A stretch of 64,000 bases of DNA from Pseudomonas simiae (lineage in GTDB: Bacteria > Pseudomonadota > Gammaproteobacteria > Pseudomonadales > Pseudomonadaceae). The stretch is from the NCBI RefSeq assembly GCF_900111895.1, contig NZ_FOKB01000002.1, forward strand, positions 372,001 to 436,000. The letters are read 5' to 3'. Made by a program: the position numbers and the translations under genes. Under the pieces are notes generated by a model, which saw nothing but the letters and a program-made list of their open reading frames with translations, was not told the origin of the DNA and made no database searches. This document shows positions 18,799 to 29,965 of this stretch, one piece after another; the first letter of the stretch is position 1, and every line of letters starts with the position of its first letter.

Positions 18799-19772
18799 AC
18801 GTCACCCCTACGCCCGCCCAGGAACAAGCAGCACTGGCCTGGCTGAGTCTGCTGCATGACCAGCCCAGCGGTGGTGACCAGGCCACGTTCAGCCAGTGGC
18901 TGCGGGCTGACCCGGCGCACGTCGAGGCCTATGCCCAGGCCCAGGTGCTGTGGGAGTTGAGCGAAGTGCCAGCGCGCAAGCTCGCGGACGAAGAGGCGTT
19001 GGTGTTGCAGGGTTATCTCAACGCGATGAACCCTTCGAAGCGCTCGCGGGTGGCGCGTTGGTCTGGCGCGTTGGCGATGGCCGCCTGTCTGCTGTTGATG
19101 GTGTCCATGGGCGTCGGATGGCAGCCGTCACGCTGGGTTGATGATTTCGGCGCCGACTACGTGACGGCGCCGGGCGAAGTCAAAACCGTCACGCTGGCCG
19201 ACCAATCCCAAGTGACCCTTGATGCCGACAGCGCCATCGCCGTGGACTTCACCCAGGGCGAACGGCATATCCAGTTGCGCCGCGGGGCCGGCTTTTTCAG
19301 CGTGACCCACACCGGGCAATCTTTTGTGGTGGAGGCGGGCAGTGGTGAAGCGCGGGTGCTGGGTACACAATTTGAAGTGCGCCTGCAGCCGGCAGGCGCT
19401 GAGGTGACGGTGTTGTCCGGGCGGGTTGGCGTGACGCCGTCCAAGCAGGGTCAACAGCAAATTCTTACGGCAGGGCAGCAGGTGGCCTACGCCGAGGGCG
19501 TCGCCGACGCCCTGCACGCGGTCGACAGCGAATCACGCCTGGCCTGGCGCGACGGTTGGCTCAACTATTACAAAGCGCCGTTGGCGGACGTGGTCAAGGA
19601 CCTGGAGCGTTATTACCCAGGTCGCATTCTGTTGCTCAACAAAGAGATGGGTGCCAAGCGCGTCAGCGGCAGTTTCCCGAGCAAGGACCCGCAGGCCGTG
19701 TTGAATGCGTTGCAAGCCGTGCTTGGCTTCGAACAGCACACATTATTGGGACGGATGATCGTGGTGCGCTGA
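18795..19772 (+). CDS. Second FecR-family anti-sigma regulator
   Basis: This 325-residue single-pass FecR protein has a cytoplasmic N terminus with EQAALAWLSLLHDQPSGGD and the conserved FSQWLRADPAHVEAYAQA (about 35-55). A membrane helix lies near 90-110 (ALAMAACLLLMVSMGVGWQ). The periplasmic FecR domain contains GEVKTVTLADQSQVTLDADS and ends with the STN-like KRVSGSFPSKDPQAVLNALQ. The start is GTG 18795, overlapping the sigma gene. It is the last gene of the five-gene operon from 16011, and its stop abuts the convergent glutaredoxin gene with no gap. Confidence 0.9.
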   Translation: MNVTPTPAQEQAALAWLSLLHDQPSGGDQATFSQWLRADPAHVEAYAQAQVLWELSEVPARKLADEEALVLQGYLNAMNPSKRSRVARWSGALAMAACLLLMVSMGVGWQPSRWVDDFGADYVTAPGEVKTVTLADQSQVTLDADSAIAVDFTQGERHIQLRRGAGFFSVTHTGQSFVVEAGSGEARVLGTQFEVRLQPAGAEVTVLSGRVGVTPSKQGQQQILTAGQQVAYAEGVADALHAVDSESRLAWRDGWLNYYKAPLADVVKDLERYYPGRILLLNKEMGAKRVSGSFPSKDPQAVLNALQAVLGFEQHTLLGRMIVVR

Positions 19773-20123
19773 TTATTTCAGCGCCGCCATGATTTTTTCC
19801 GGTGCGTAATCGCGAATCAGCGTGCCGTTCACGTCCACGAACGGAATTCCGCCCCCGCCCAACGCCTCATACGCCTTGCGCGCCTGGGCATCTTTCTCGA
19901 TATCGAACGCCTGGTAGGGAATGCCCTTCTGGTCCAGAAAGCGGCGGATCTGCTTGCAGTACCCGCACCACTCGGTGGAATAGAGCACCACACGCGCCGA
20001 AGTGCGCACGTGCTCCGGCGCCACCTGCGACGGGTTGAACACCCGCTCGATCTTGCCCCAGTTCTGGATCACTACCACCACCAGCAACACCAGCAGGACT
20101 TTCTTGAAAACCCCGCCAAGCAT
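19773..20123 (-). CDS. Membrane-anchored glutaredoxin-like protein
   Basis: This 116-residue protein has an N-terminal hydrophobic helix (about 6-22, VFKKVLLVLLVVVVIQNW), then a glutaredoxin/thioredoxin fold with the redox motif WCGYC (about 52-56) and the cis-proline in GGIPFVDVNG. The helix would anchor it to the membrane; which side the domain faces is unclear. It probably reduces disulfides or carries electrons from glutathione. Its ATG overlaps the yejK stop (TGATG), so it is likely co-translated with yejK. Confidence 0.8.
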   Translation of the reverse strand: MLGGVFKKVLLVLLVVVVIQNWGKIERVFNPSQVAPEHVRTSARVVLYSTEWCGYCKQIRRFLDQKGIPYQAFDIEKDAQARKAYEALGGGGIPFVDVNGTLIRDYAPEKIMAALK

Positions 20124-21127
20124 CAGTTACGGCGCTTGAGCTGATCAGTCAGTTGAGTCGGCAGGCCCTTGATGATCAAGGTGCCGGCGGCTTCGTCGTA
20201 TTCGATCTTGTCGCCCAGCAGATGGGCTTCAAAGCTGATGGACAAACCCTCGGCGCGGCCGGTGAAACGGCGGAACTGGTTGAGCGTGCGCTTATCCGCC
20301 GGGATCTCCGGCGACAGGCCGTAGTCCTTGTTGCGGATATGGTCATAGAACGCCTTAGGCCGATCTTCATCGATCAACCCCGACAGTTCCTCCAGGCCCA
20401 TCGGCTCGCCGAGCTTGGCCTGGCTGCTGGCGTAGTCCACCAAGGTCTTGGTTTTCTCGCGAGCGGACTCGTCCGGCAAATCTTCGCTTTCGACGAAGTC
20501 GCTGAACGCCTTGAGCAGGGTACGGGTCTCGCCCGGACCGTCGACGCCTTCCTGGCAGCCGATGAAGTCGCGGAAATACTCCGAGACCTTCTTGCCGTTC
20601 TTGCCCTTGATAAAGGAAATGTACTGCTTGGACTGCTTGTTGTTCTGCCACTCGGACACGTTGATGCGTGCCGCCAGGTGCAGCTGGCCGAGGTCCAGGT
20701 GGCGCGACGGGGTCACGTCCAGCTCGTCGGTCACCGCCACGCCTTCGCTGTGGTGCAGCAGGGCGATGGCCAGGTAGTCGGTCATGCCTTGCTGGTAGTG
20801 GGCAAACAACACATGGCCGCCAGTGGAGAGGTTGGACTCTTCCATCAGTTTTTGCAGGTGCTCGACCGCCGTGCGACTGAAGGTGGTGAAATCCTGGCCA
20901 CCGTCGAAATACTCCTTCAACCAGCCGCTGAACGGGTGCGCGCCGGACTCGGCGTGGAAGAAACCCCAGGCCTTGCCTTGTTTGGCGTTGTAGCTCTCGT
21001 TGAGGTCGGCAAGCATGTTCTCGATGGCGGCCGACTCGGCAAGCTCGGAGTCGCGGGCGTGGAGAACTGCGGGTGTGCCGTCGGGTTTTTTGTCGATCAG
21101 GTGGACGATGCAATGACGGATCGGCAT
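20123..21127 (-). CDS. yejK: Nucleoid-associated protein YejK/NdpA
   Basis: This 334-residue protein begins [17 protein letters not shown], the classic YejK/NdpA start, and has the family's usual length. The family associates with the bacterial nucleoid; its molecular task is not known. The C-terminal part includes [20 protein letters not shown]. An in-frame extension to 21202 lacks family similarity and is not used. It is followed by the overlapping glutaredoxin-like gene and is divergent from hup across 396 bases. Confidence 0.92.
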   Translation of the reverse strand: MPIRHCIVHLIDKKPDGTPAVLHARDSELAESAAIENMLADLNESYNAKQGKAWGFFHAESGAHPFSGWLKEYFDGGQDFTTFSRTAVEHLQKLMEESNLSTGGHVLFAHYQQGMTDYLAIALLHHSEGVAVTDELDVTPSRHLDLGQLHLAARINVSEWQNNKQSKQYISFIKGKNGKKVSEYFRDFIGCQEGVDGPGETRTLLKAFSDFVESEDLPDESAREKTKTLVDYASSQAKLGEPMGLEELSGLIDEDRPKAFYDHIRNKDYGLSPEIPADKRTLNQFRRFTGRAEGLSISFEAHLLGDKIEYDEAAGTLIIKGLPTQLTDQLKRRN

Positions 21128-21523
21128 AGGCTTCTCGGCTGGTTGAAGGGGAGCGGTTGGCCTCCCCGAAAAGTCGCCCAGTGTACCGCACCCATTGGCC
21201 AAGACACGCTTCGAAGGCGGTTTTGGGCACCCTCCGACGGTCTATATGCCTTTTTTTCACGGTTTAGAGCGATAAAGCTGACCAAATGGGTAGGTAGAAG
21301 CGGATATTTCCCCGTCTCTGTGCTAGTTTTGCCCCGTCTTACGCCAAGTCTCGGCGATAAGCGTGCATTCAGCATCTGTCAGGTCGAACCAATCCCCGTT
21401 TCAAGCATCTATAACCCCGATCTCCGTGGTTATAGCCGGGGGTGCCAGGCCATGACGGTCAGGCTCGACGGCTGACACTGCACTCTGCAATCCATATGAA
21501 TTTGATAGGGAAGGAACACCACA
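21128..21523. other. Divergent intergenic region between yejK and hup
   Basis: The 396 bases hold no credible gene. It must contain the yejK and hup promoters. The hup ribosome site is GGAAGGAAC shortly before its ATG. Short A/T-rich runs occur near 21240-21300, but no clear operator, tRNA or sRNA pattern was seen. Confidence 0.6.
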
Positions 21524-21805
21524 ATGGCTTTGACTAAAGACCAACTGATCGCTGATATCGCTGAAGCTATCGACGCGCCGAAAACCACCGCGCGCGCAGC
21601 TCTGGACCAACTGGGCCAGATCGTTGCCGATCAGCTGGAAAACGGCGGCGAAATCACTCTGCCAGGTATCGGCAAGCTGAAAGTGACCGAGCGTCCTGCC
21701 CGTACTGGCCGTAACCCTTCGACTGGCGCTGCCATCGAAATCGCTGCCAAGAAAGTTATCAAGCTGGTTGTGGCCAAAGGCCTGACCGACGCTGTTAACA
21801 AGTAA
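21524..21805 (+). CDS. hupN: HU-family nucleoid DNA-binding protein
   Basis: This 93-residue HU histone-like protein has the DNA-binding arm signature in GRNPSTGAAIEIAAKKV (about 63-80) and the dimerisation helices MALTKDQLIADIAEAID. HU bends and compacts DNA and aids replication and recombination. Pseudomonas has several HU paralogues. The position beside yejK and valS suggests the HupN type, but the paralogue name is inferred from order rather than from a tree. It has a long upstream region and its own terminator. Confidence 0.92.
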   Translation: MALTKDQLIADIAEAIDAPKTTARAALDQLGQIVADQLENGGEITLPGIGKLKVTERPARTGRNPSTGAAIEIAAKKVIKLVVAKGLTDAVNK

Positions 21806-21813
21806 GATGCGGT

Positions 21814-21854
21814 AAAAAAACCGTGCACCGGAGTGATCCGGGCACGGTTTTTTG
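21814..21854 (+). terminator. Rho-independent terminator after hup
   Basis: The stem AACCGTGC / GCACGGTT is followed by a T-run, and an A-run on the other side allows bidirectional use with the convergent rlmF. Confidence 0.9.
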
Positions 21855-21871
21855 TTGCCTGCGATTTGTGC

Positions 21872-22888
21872 TTAACGCACCCAGCGCTGACGCCAGATCT
21901 GCTGTTCGTTCTTGGTCTGGAAGGTCCATGCCACGAAACGGCTCTGCTTCTGGCCCTGGGACATTTCCACTACCTGGCTTTCCAGAACACCGGCTTTTTT
22001 CAGGGCTGTCTCGATCGCGGGCAAGTTCGACGCTTTTGACACAAGGGTGCTGAACCACAGCACTTTATGAGCAAAGTGTGCGCTCTCGGCAATGAGTTGG
22101 GTCACAAAGCGCGCTTCACCGCCTTCACACCACAGCTCGGCCGATTGGCCACCAAAGTTCAGCACCGGCAACTTGCGCTTGGGATCCGCCTTGCCCAAGG
22201 CGCGCCACTTGCGTTCGCTGCCCTTGGTCGCTTCATCCATCGACGCGTGGAAGGGCGGGTTGCACATGGTCAGGTCAAAGCGCTCGCCCGGCTCCAGCAA
22301 GCCCAGCAGGATCTGTTTGGGATTGGTTTGCTGGCGCAATTGAATGACCTTGCTCAGGTCGTTGGACTGCACGATGGCCCTGGCTGCGGCGACGGCGATA
22401 GGGTCGACTTCCGAACCGAGGAAATTCCAACGGTATTCCATGTAGCCAATCAGCGGGTAGACGCAGTTGGCGCCCATGCCGATGTCCAGCACCTTGACGA
22501 TAGAGCCGCGCGGGATCTTGCCGTCGTTGGTACTGGCCAGCAGGTCGGCGAGGAAGTGCACGTAGTCTGCACGCCCCGGTACCGGCGGGCACAGGTAGTC
22601 GGCCGGGATGTCCCAGTGCTGGATGCCATAGAACGCTTTCAGCAGCGCTCGGTTGAACACACGCACTGCATCCGGGCTGGCAAAGTCGATACTTTCCTTG
22701 CCGTATGGGTTGATGATCACGAATTGCGCCAGTTCCGGCGTGGTCTTGATCAGCGCCGGGAAGTCGTAACGGCCTGTGTGGCGGTTGCGCGGATGCAGGG
22801 TGGCCTCCTTGCGCGGCACAACGGGCTTGGTCGTGGCTGCGGTTTTAGGCTTCTTGCGCGGAGGTTTTGGCGTGCTGGGGGCGGTCAT
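21872..22888 (-). CDS. rlmF: 23S rRNA (adenine-1618-N6)-methyltransferase RlmF
   Basis: This 338-residue SAM-dependent enzyme methylates A1618 of 23S rRNA. After a basic, proline-rich N terminus (residues 1-30) comes [17 protein letters not shown], the SAM site [20 protein letters not shown] (about 120-140) and the catalytic NPPF in [20 protein letters not shown]. Length and motif order match RlmF (YbiN). It converges with hup at a shared terminator and is followed upstream by a REP pair and the end of valS. Confidence 0.93.
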   Translation of the reverse strand: MTAPSTPKPPRKKPKTAATTKPVVPRKEATLHPRNRHTGRYDFPALIKTTPELAQFVIINPYGKESIDFASPDAVRVFNRALLKAFYGIQHWDIPADYLCPPVPGRADYVHFLADLLASTNDGKIPRGSIVKVLDIGMGANCVYPLIGYMEYRWNFLGSEVDPIAVAAARAIVQSNDLSKVIQLRQQTNPKQILLGLLEPGERFDLTMCNPPFHASMDEATKGSERKWRALGKADPKRKLPVLNFGGQSAELWCEGGEARFVTQLIAESAHFAHKVLWFSTLVSKASNLPAIETALKKAGVLESQVVEMSQGQKQSRFVAWTFQTKNEQQIWRQRWVR

Positions 22889-22951
22889 GATGATTCTGGT
22901 GTTGGCTCAAAGTGGTGGGCATTGTCACACATCTTGAGCGCAACTCGGTCA

Positions 22952-23043
22952 AATGTGGGCGCGGGCTTGCTCGCGAAGGCGGTATATCGGATACACATTC
23001 AGTGACTGACCCAGCGCTTTCGCGAGCAAGCCCGCTCCCACAT
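22952..23043. repeat. REP palindrome pair (GCGGGCTTGCTCGCGAA type)
   Basis: Facing REP units GTGGGCGCGGGCTTGCTCGC and its near reverse complement are separated by about 40 bases, between rlmF and the valS terminator. The left arm has GGGCGCG in place of GGGAGCG. Confidence 0.9.
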
Positions 23044-23081
23044 TGACCGCGTTGCCAGCAGGAGATCGGAAATGTCCAGGC

Positions 23082-23112
23082 AAAAAAAAGAGACCCGAAG
23101 GTCTCTTTTTTC
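23082..23112 (-). terminator. Rho-independent terminator of the valS operon
   Basis: The stem AAGAGACC / GGTCTCTT is closed by a short loop and flanked by A-run and T-run. It lies 15 bases after the valS stop. Confidence 0.92.
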
Positions 23113-23126
23113 ACACGGCTCACACC

Positions 23127-25973
23127 TTACAGGCTGGAGATCCGCGCATGTTGCTCCGCCAGCTTGCCCAGGGCCTGTTCAGCCTCGGCCAGCTTGGCGC
23201 GTTCTTTCTCGATCACTTCAGCCGGGGCCTTGTCGACGAAGGCCGCGTTGGACAGCTTGCCGCCCACTCGTTGCACTTCGCCTTGCAGACGGCCGATTTC
23301 CTTGTCGAGACGTGCCAGTTCGGCGCCCTTGTCGATCAGGCCCGCCATCGGCACCAACACTTCCATCTCGCCAACCAGCGCGGTGGCGGACAGCGGTGCT
23401 TCGGCGTCGGCCGCCAAGACGGTGATCGATTCCAGCTTCGCCAGCTTCTTGAGCAGTGGATCATTTTCGGTGAGGCGACGCTGATCTTCCGCACTGGCGT
23501 TCTTCACAAACACGGCCAATGGCTTGCCCGGCCCGATGTTCATTTCGGCGCGGATGTTACGCGTGCCCATCATCAGGGTCTTGAGCCATTCGATATCGCT
23601 TTCGGCCGCTTCATCGATGCGTGCTTCGTTGGCCACTGGCCAAGGTTGCAGCATGATGGTCTTGCCTTCGATACCGGCCAGCGGCGCCAGGCGCTGCCAG
23701 ATTTCTTCGGTGATGAATGGCATGAACGGGTGGGCCAGGCGCAGCGCCACTTCCAGCACGCGCACCAGGGTGCGACGGGTGCCGCGCTGGCGCTCGACCG
23801 GCGCGTTTTCGTCCCACAGTACCGGCTTGGACAGTTCCAGGTACCAGTCGCAATACTGGTTCCAGATGAACTCGTACAAGGCCTGTGCGGCCAGGTCGAA
23901 ACGGAACTGGTCGAGTTGGCGGGTCACTTCGGCTTCGGTGCGCTGCAGCTGCGAGATGATCCAGCGGTCGGCCAGGCTCAACTCATAGGCTTCGCCGTTC
24001 TGGCCGCAGTCTTCGCCTTTGTCCAATACGTAGCGCGCCGCGTTCCAGATCTTGTTGCAGAAGTTGCGATAGCCTTCGACGCGGCCCATGTCGAACTTGA
24101 TGTCGCGACCGGTGGACGCCAGTGAGCAGAACGTGAAGCGCAGGGCGTCGGTGCCGTAGCTGGCGATGCCGTCGGCAAATTCGTCGCGGGTTTGCTTCTC
24201 GATCTTCTTCGCCAGTTTCGGCTGCATCAGGCCCGAGGTGCGTTTCTGCACCAGGGTTTCCAGGTCGATACCGTCGATGATGTCCAGCGGGTCCAGCACA
24301 TTGCCCTTGGACTTGGACATCTTCTGGCCCTGGCCATCACGCACCAGGCCGTGCACGTACACGGTCTTGAACGGCACTTGCGGCGTGCCATCCTCGTTTT
24401 TCACCAGGTGCATGGTCAGCATGATCATCCGGGCAACCCAGAAGAAAATGATGTCGAAACCGGTGACCAGCACGTCGGTGGAGTGGAATTTCTTGAGGAA
24501 TTCGGTCTGCTGCGGCCAGCCCAGGGTGGAGAAGGTCCACAGGCCCGAGCTGAACCATGTGTCCAGTACGTCGTTGTCCTGTTGCAGCGCAATGTCGGCA
24601 CCGAGGTTGTGCTTGGCGCGCACTTCAGCTTCGTCACGGCCTACGTAGACCTTGCCCGACTCGTCGTACCAGGCCGGAATGCGGTGGCCCCACCACAGTT
24701 GACGGCTGATGCACCAATCCTGGATGTCACGCATCCACGAGAAGTACATGTTCTCGTACTGTTTCGGCACGAACTGGATGCGGCCATCTTCCACGGCGGC
24801 GATGGCAGGTTCTGCCAACGGCTTGGTGGAGACGTACCACTGGTCGGTCAGCCACGGCTCGATCACGGTGCCGGAGCGGTCGCCCTTCGGCACTTTCAGG
24901 GCGTGGTCGTCAACGCTGACCAGCAAACCGGCAGCGTCGAAGGCGGCGACGATCTGCTTGCGTGCTTCGAAACGGTCGAGGCCTGCATATTCGGCCGGAA
25001 TCTTACCGTCGATGCTTTCGTTCAGCGTGCCGTCCAGGTTGAACACCTGGCAAGCCGGCAGTACGGCGGCGTTTTTGTCGAAGATATTCAGCAGCGGCAG
25101 GTTGTGGCGCTTGCCGACTTCGTAGTCGTTGAAATCGTGGGCCGGGGTGATTTTCACGCAGCCGGTGCCGAATTCAGGGTCGCAGTAGTCGTCTGCGATG
25201 ATCGGGATGCGCCGGCCGACCAATGGCAGCTCGACGAACTTGCCGATCAGCGCCTGGTAGCGCTCGTCAGTCGGGTTAACTGCAACGGCGGCATCGCCGA
25301 GCATGGTTTCCGGACGGGTGGTGGCGACGATCAGGTAGTCGTTGCCTTCAGCGGTCTTGGCGCCGTCGGCCAGCGGGTACTTGAGGTTCCACAGGAAGCC
25401 TTTCTCATCGTGGTTTTCCACTTCGAGGTCGGAAATCGCTGTGTGCAGCTTGGTGTCCCAGTTGACCAGGCGCTTGCCGCGGTAGATCAGTCCGTCTTCA
25501 TGCAGACGCACGAAGGCTTCTTTCACGGCTTCCGACAGGCCGTCGTCCATGGTGAAACGCTCGCGGCTCCAGTCCACGGACGAGCCCAGGCGACGAATCT
25601 GACGGCTGATATTGCCGCCGGATTGGTCCTTCCACTCCCAGATCTTTTCCAGGAATTTCTCGCGCCCCAAGTCGTGGCGACTCTGGCCGGTGGCTTCGAG
25701 TTGGCGTTCCACCAGCATCTGGGTGGCGATACCGGCGTGGTCGGTGCCCGGTTGCCACAGGGTGTTGCGGCCCTGCATACGGCGGAAACGGATCAACGCA
25801 TCCATGATCGCATTGTTGAAGCCATGGCCCATGTGCAGGCTGCCAGTGACGTTCGGTGGCGGAATCATGATGGTGTAGGAATCGCCCGCGCCTTGCGGGG
25901 CGAAATAATTCTCGGACTCCCAGGTCTGGTACCAGGAAGTTTCAATAGCGTGCGGCTGGTAGGTCTTATCCAT
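23127..25973 (-). CDS. valS: Valyl-tRNA synthetase
   Basis: This 948-residue class I aminoacyl-tRNA synthetase charges tRNA-Val. The start is at [15 protein letters not shown] (ATG 25973); an in-frame extension to 26156 runs into a REP element and is not coding. The HIGH-type motif is [17 protein letters not shown] (about 43-59), and the KMSKS motif is in [14 protein letters not shown]. An editing domain lies between. The C-terminal coiled coil is seen in [20 protein letters not shown]. It is the last gene of the pepA-holC-valS group and ends at a strong terminator. Confidence 0.97.
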   Translation of the reverse strand: MDKTYQPHAIETSWYQTWESENYFAPQGAGDSYTIMIPPPNVTGSLHMGHGFNNAIMDALIRFRRMQGRNTLWQPGTDHAGIATQMLVERQLEATGQSRHDLGREKFLEKIWEWKDQSGGNISRQIRRLGSSVDWSRERFTMDDGLSEAVKEAFVRLHEDGLIYRGKRLVNWDTKLHTAISDLEVENHDEKGFLWNLKYPLADGAKTAEGNDYLIVATTRPETMLGDAAVAVNPTDERYQALIGKFVELPLVGRRIPIIADDYCDPEFGTGCVKITPAHDFNDYEVGKRHNLPLLNIFDKNAAVLPACQVFNLDGTLNESIDGKIPAEYAGLDRFEARKQIVAAFDAAGLLVSVDDHALKVPKGDRSGTVIEPWLTDQWYVSTKPLAEPAIAAVEDGRIQFVPKQYENMYFSWMRDIQDWCISRQLWWGHRIPAWYDESGKVYVGRDEAEVRAKHNLGADIALQQDNDVLDTWFSSGLWTFSTLGWPQQTEFLKKFHSTDVLVTGFDIIFFWVARMIMLTMHLVKNEDGTPQVPFKTVYVHGLVRDGQGQKMSKSKGNVLDPLDIIDGIDLETLVQKRTSGLMQPKLAKKIEKQTRDEFADGIASYGTDALRFTFCSLASTGRDIKFDMGRVEGYRNFCNKIWNAARYVLDKGEDCGQNGEAYELSLADRWIISQLQRTEAEVTRQLDQFRFDLAAQALYEFIWNQYCDWYLELSKPVLWDENAPVERQRGTRRTLVRVLEVALRLAHPFMPFITEEIWQRLAPLAGIEGKTIMLQPWPVANEARIDEAAESDIEWLKTLMMGTRNIRAEMNIGPGKPLAVFVKNASAEDQRRLTENDPLLKKLAKLESITVLAADAEAPLSATALVGEMEVLVPMAGLIDKGAELARLDKEIGRLQGEVQRVGGKLSNAAFVDKAPAEVIEKERAKLAEAEQALGKLAEQHARISSL

Positions 25974-26077
25974 GCGCGGCGGGACCCTAGTTGGCATTAA
26001 TTCAGGAAAGCCGACAAGTATAACGGGGGATAGGGCGCAGGGCGAGGTGAAGACAGGCTTGAGATGTACGCTGAGCA

Positions 26078-26170
26078 AATGTGGCAGCGGGCTTGCTGGC
26101 GAAAGCGGTGTGGCAGTCAGCTCAGGCGTTGACTGATCCAGCGCTTTCGCCAGCAAGCCCGCTCCCGCAG
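26078..26170. repeat. REP palindrome pair (GCGGGCTTGCTGGCGAA type)
   Basis: Facing REP units GCAGCGGGCTTGCTGGCGAA and its near reverse complement flank a spacer of about 40 bases. The stem carries CTGGCG in place of CTCGCG in both arms, a compensated change. It separates valS from the small gene upstream. Confidence 0.88.
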
Positions 26171-26185
26171 GGTGACGTGTATGGC

Positions 26186-26569
26186 TTAAGACTGGTATTG
26201 GCTGAGCAACCGCTCCATGCGCGCATCCAGCCGGCGCTTGATCTCGGTTTCGATATGCGGGGCAAAGTCGTCGATCACGTCTTGCATGATCAGTTGCGCG
26301 GCAGCGCGCAGTTCGTTGTCCAGGTGCAGCAGCAGGGCATCTGGGCCTTTTTCAGCAGGCGCAGGTTCGACGGCGGGGGCCACGGCGACGGGCTCCGGCG
26401 CGACGGGTTTGCCGCCGACCATGTCGAACAACAGCGGAATCTGTACCTCGCCCTCGACCGGTTCGGTCAACAGCGGCGGTTGCAAGTCATCATCACCCAG
26501 CAACTGACGGATCGACTCGAGGTCGTCCAGCAGGTGGTCATCTTTTTTTAGAGGGTTTGGAGTGTCCAT
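26186..26569 (-). CDS. Conserved hypothetical protein downstream of holC
   Basis: This 127-residue acidic protein starts at ATG 26569 ([20 protein letters not shown]), 7 bases after the holC stop. Three parts are visible: an acidic N terminus (1-45), a proline/alanine-rich linker (55-75), and a helical C terminus ending [21 protein letters not shown] know of no function. A gene like this commonly sits between holC and valS in Pseudomonas, and database names that call it a polymerase subunit may come only from its neighbour. A REP pair lies directly after it. Confidence 0.72.
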   Translation of the reverse strand: MDTPNPLKKDDHLLDDLESIRQLLGDDDLQPPLLTEPVEGEVQIPLLFDMVGGKPVAPEPVAVAPAVEPAPAEKGPDALLLHLDNELRAAAQLIMQDVIDDFAPHIETEIKRRLDARMERLLSQYQS

Positions 26570-26576
26570 CGTGTGC

Positions 26577-27005
26577 TCAAAGTCGTTGTAGCCGGTGATC
26601 CTGCAGAGGATAGCCCTGTTCGCGGTAGAAACGGAAACTCTCCCGCGCGGCCTGACGAATAGCCGGATCCTCAACCACCACTTCCGCCACACGGGCGAAT
26701 GCCTTGGCGAACGGCGGTACTTTCAGGTCCAGGTTGACCAGCAGGTCCAGGTGGTCGCCGCAACTGTCTCCCAAACCCAGGACAACCAGGCCTTCAGGTT
26801 CAGATTCGGCGGGGCCGTGGGGCACGAAGCTTTCGCCCTTGAAACGCCAGAGGCGGGCATCCAGCTCATCGCGTTGGGCGGCATCGCTGCAATGCAGGTA
26901 GATGCGGTGGCCCATGCGCCAGGCTTTTTCGGTGAGTTTGCAGGCAAAGTCCAGGCGCGCGAGCGGGTCGGCGCTGGGCAATATATAGAAGTCGACTTGG
27001 GTCAT
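26577..27005 (-). CDS. holC: DNA polymerase III chi subunit
   Basis: This 142-residue chi subunit links the clamp loader to single-strand binding protein. It begins MTQVDFYILPSADPLARLDF, followed by CKLTEKAWRMGHRIYLHC and GLGDSCGDHLDLLVNLD, in the family's usual order and length. The start is ATG 27005; an upstream extension to 27047 crosses a hairpin and is not used. It lies between pepA and the small conserved gene on the same strand, the usual pepA-holC-valS order. Confidence 0.93.
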   Translation of the reverse strand: MTQVDFYILPSADPLARLDFACKLTEKAWRMGHRIYLHCSDAAQRDELDARLWRFKGESFVPHGPAESEPEGLVVLGLGDSCGDHLDLLVNLDLKVPPFAKAFARVAEVVVEDPAIRQAARESFRFYREQGYPLQDHRLQRL

Positions 27006-27025
27006 TGCATTTCCTGGGCTTGCGC

Positions 27026-27067
27026 ATCCCCCCGCAGGACCGGGCAAGCCGGCTCCTGCAGGGGGAT
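27026..27067. repeat. REP-like hairpin between pepA and holC
   Basis: ATCCCCCCGCAGGA and its near reverse complement TCCTGCAGGGGGAT enclose GGGCAAGCCGGC. It is a single REP-like stem in the 67-base pepA-holC gap and may tune read-through or mRNA ends. Confidence 0.75.
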
Positions 27068-27072
27068 TGCGT

Positions 27073-28587
<1,515 letters not shown>

Positions 28588-28846
28588 TTAGCCAGGAGTC
28601 TGTACTCCGGCTTTAATACCAGGCAGCTGTGTAAGCCGCCGGCAACAAAGGCCGCAGTTTGAACCTCGCCGGCGGAGCCTGACAACCCTTGTCACCCGCT
28701 TTGTGCATGCGCATGAGGTTGCGCAGTGACAGGCGCGGTCAATCACAGGATAATGCGCCATCTTTTTAGTCGGCCCCTGCAAATGGGCTGGCTCGGTATG
28801 CTTGCTTGTTTGGCCGCCTTAGCCTGACAACCCTGGAGTGTCTGGT

Positions 28847-29965
28847 TTGATCGTCTTCCGTTATCTGTCCCGCGAAGTCCTGTTGACCCTGAGTGCCGTG
28901 AGTGCGGTGTTGCTGGTCATCATCATGAGTGGTCGTTTCGTCAAATACCTGGCTCAAGCCGCCTCGGGCGCCCTGGATCCGGGCTCGCTGTTCCTGATCA
29001 TGGGCTTTCGCCTGCCGGGCTTCCTGCAGCTGATCCTGCCGCTCGGCCTGTTCCTCGGGATCCTGCTGGCTTACGGCCGCCTGTACCTCGAAAGCGAAAT
29101 GACCGTGCTTTCGGCCACCGGCATGAGCCAGCAGCGCCTGCTGGGCATGACCATGATCCCGGCCGCCGGCGTCGCGCTGATCGTGGCCTGGCTGAGCCTG
29201 GGTCTGGCCCCCCAGGGCGCCATGCAGTTCCAGCTGGTCCTGAACAAACAGGACGCGATGACCGAGTTCGACACCCTCGAACCGGGCCGCTTCCAGGCGC
29301 TCAATGACGGTTCGCGTGTGACCTACACCGAAACCATGACCGACGACCGCGCCAACCTGGGCGGTGTGTTCATCTCCGAGAAGCGTCTGGGTCAGGACAA
29401 GAAAGATCGTGGTATTTCCGTGCTGGTGGCCGATTCAGGTCGCCAGGAAGTGCGTCCTGACGGCAGTCGCTACCTGATCCTGGAAAATGGCTATCGCTAC
29501 GATGGCAGTCCGGGCATGGCTGATTACCGTGCGATCAAGTACGACACCTATGGGGTGATGCTGGCTCGTCCGGATATCAGCGACGAAGTCACCGACCGCG
29601 ACGCCATCCCGACCACCGAGCTGTTCGGTAGCAAGGAACTGCGCTCGATCGCCGAGTTGCAATGGCGGATTTCCTTGCCGTTGCTGGTGTTCATCGTGAC
29701 CTTGATGGCGGTGCCGCTGTCCCGCGTCAACCCACGTCAGGGCCGCTTCCTCAAGCTGTTGCCGGCGATCCTGCTGTACATGGCTTACCTCACCATTCTG
29801 ATTTCCGCCCGTGGCTCCCTGGAGAAAGGCAAGCTGTCGCCGACCCTGGGGCTGTGGTGGGTGCACGGGATCTTCCTGGTGATTGGCCTGGGCCTGCTGT
29901 ATTGGGAACCGATCCGTTTGAAAATGAAGAGCCGTCGTGGCCAGAAGGAGTTGGCTCGTGGCTAA
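28847..29965 (+). CDS. lptF: LPS export ABC transporter permease LptF
   Basis: This 372-residue permease of the LptB2FG complex extracts lipopolysaccharide from the inner membrane. It has three N-terminal helices, a periplasmic jellyroll-like domain (about 130-265) and three C-terminal helices. The start is set at TTG 28847: GGAG at 28835-28838 is 8 bases away and homology begins IVFRYLSREVL. The in-frame GTG at 28838 overlaps that ribosome site and is less likely. It overlaps lptG by 8 bases and is divergent from pepA. Confidence 0.95.
   Translation: MIVFRYLSREVLLTLSAVSAVLLVIIMSGRFVKYLAQAASGALDPGSLFLIMGFRLPGFLQLILPLGLFLGILLAYGRLYLESEMTVLSATGMSQQRLLGMTMIPAAGVALIVAWLSLGLAPQGAMQFQLVLNKQDAMTEFDTLEPGRFQALNDGSRVTYTETMTDDRANLGGVFISEKRLGQDKKDRGISVLVADSGRQEVRPDGSRYLILENGYRYDGSPGMADYRAIKYDTYGVMLARPDISDEVTDRDAIPTTELFGSKELRSIAELQWRISLPLLVFIVTLMAVPLSRVNPRQGRFLKLLPAILLYMAYLTILISARGSLEKGKLSPTLGLWWVHGIFLVIGLGLLYWEPIRLKMKSRRGQKELARG

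Noticed and set aside
24192..26000. Long open frames antisense to valS, and similarly to lepA (31141-32952)
   Set aside because: Both lie wholly opposite strongly conserved genes, and their translations show no family similarity.
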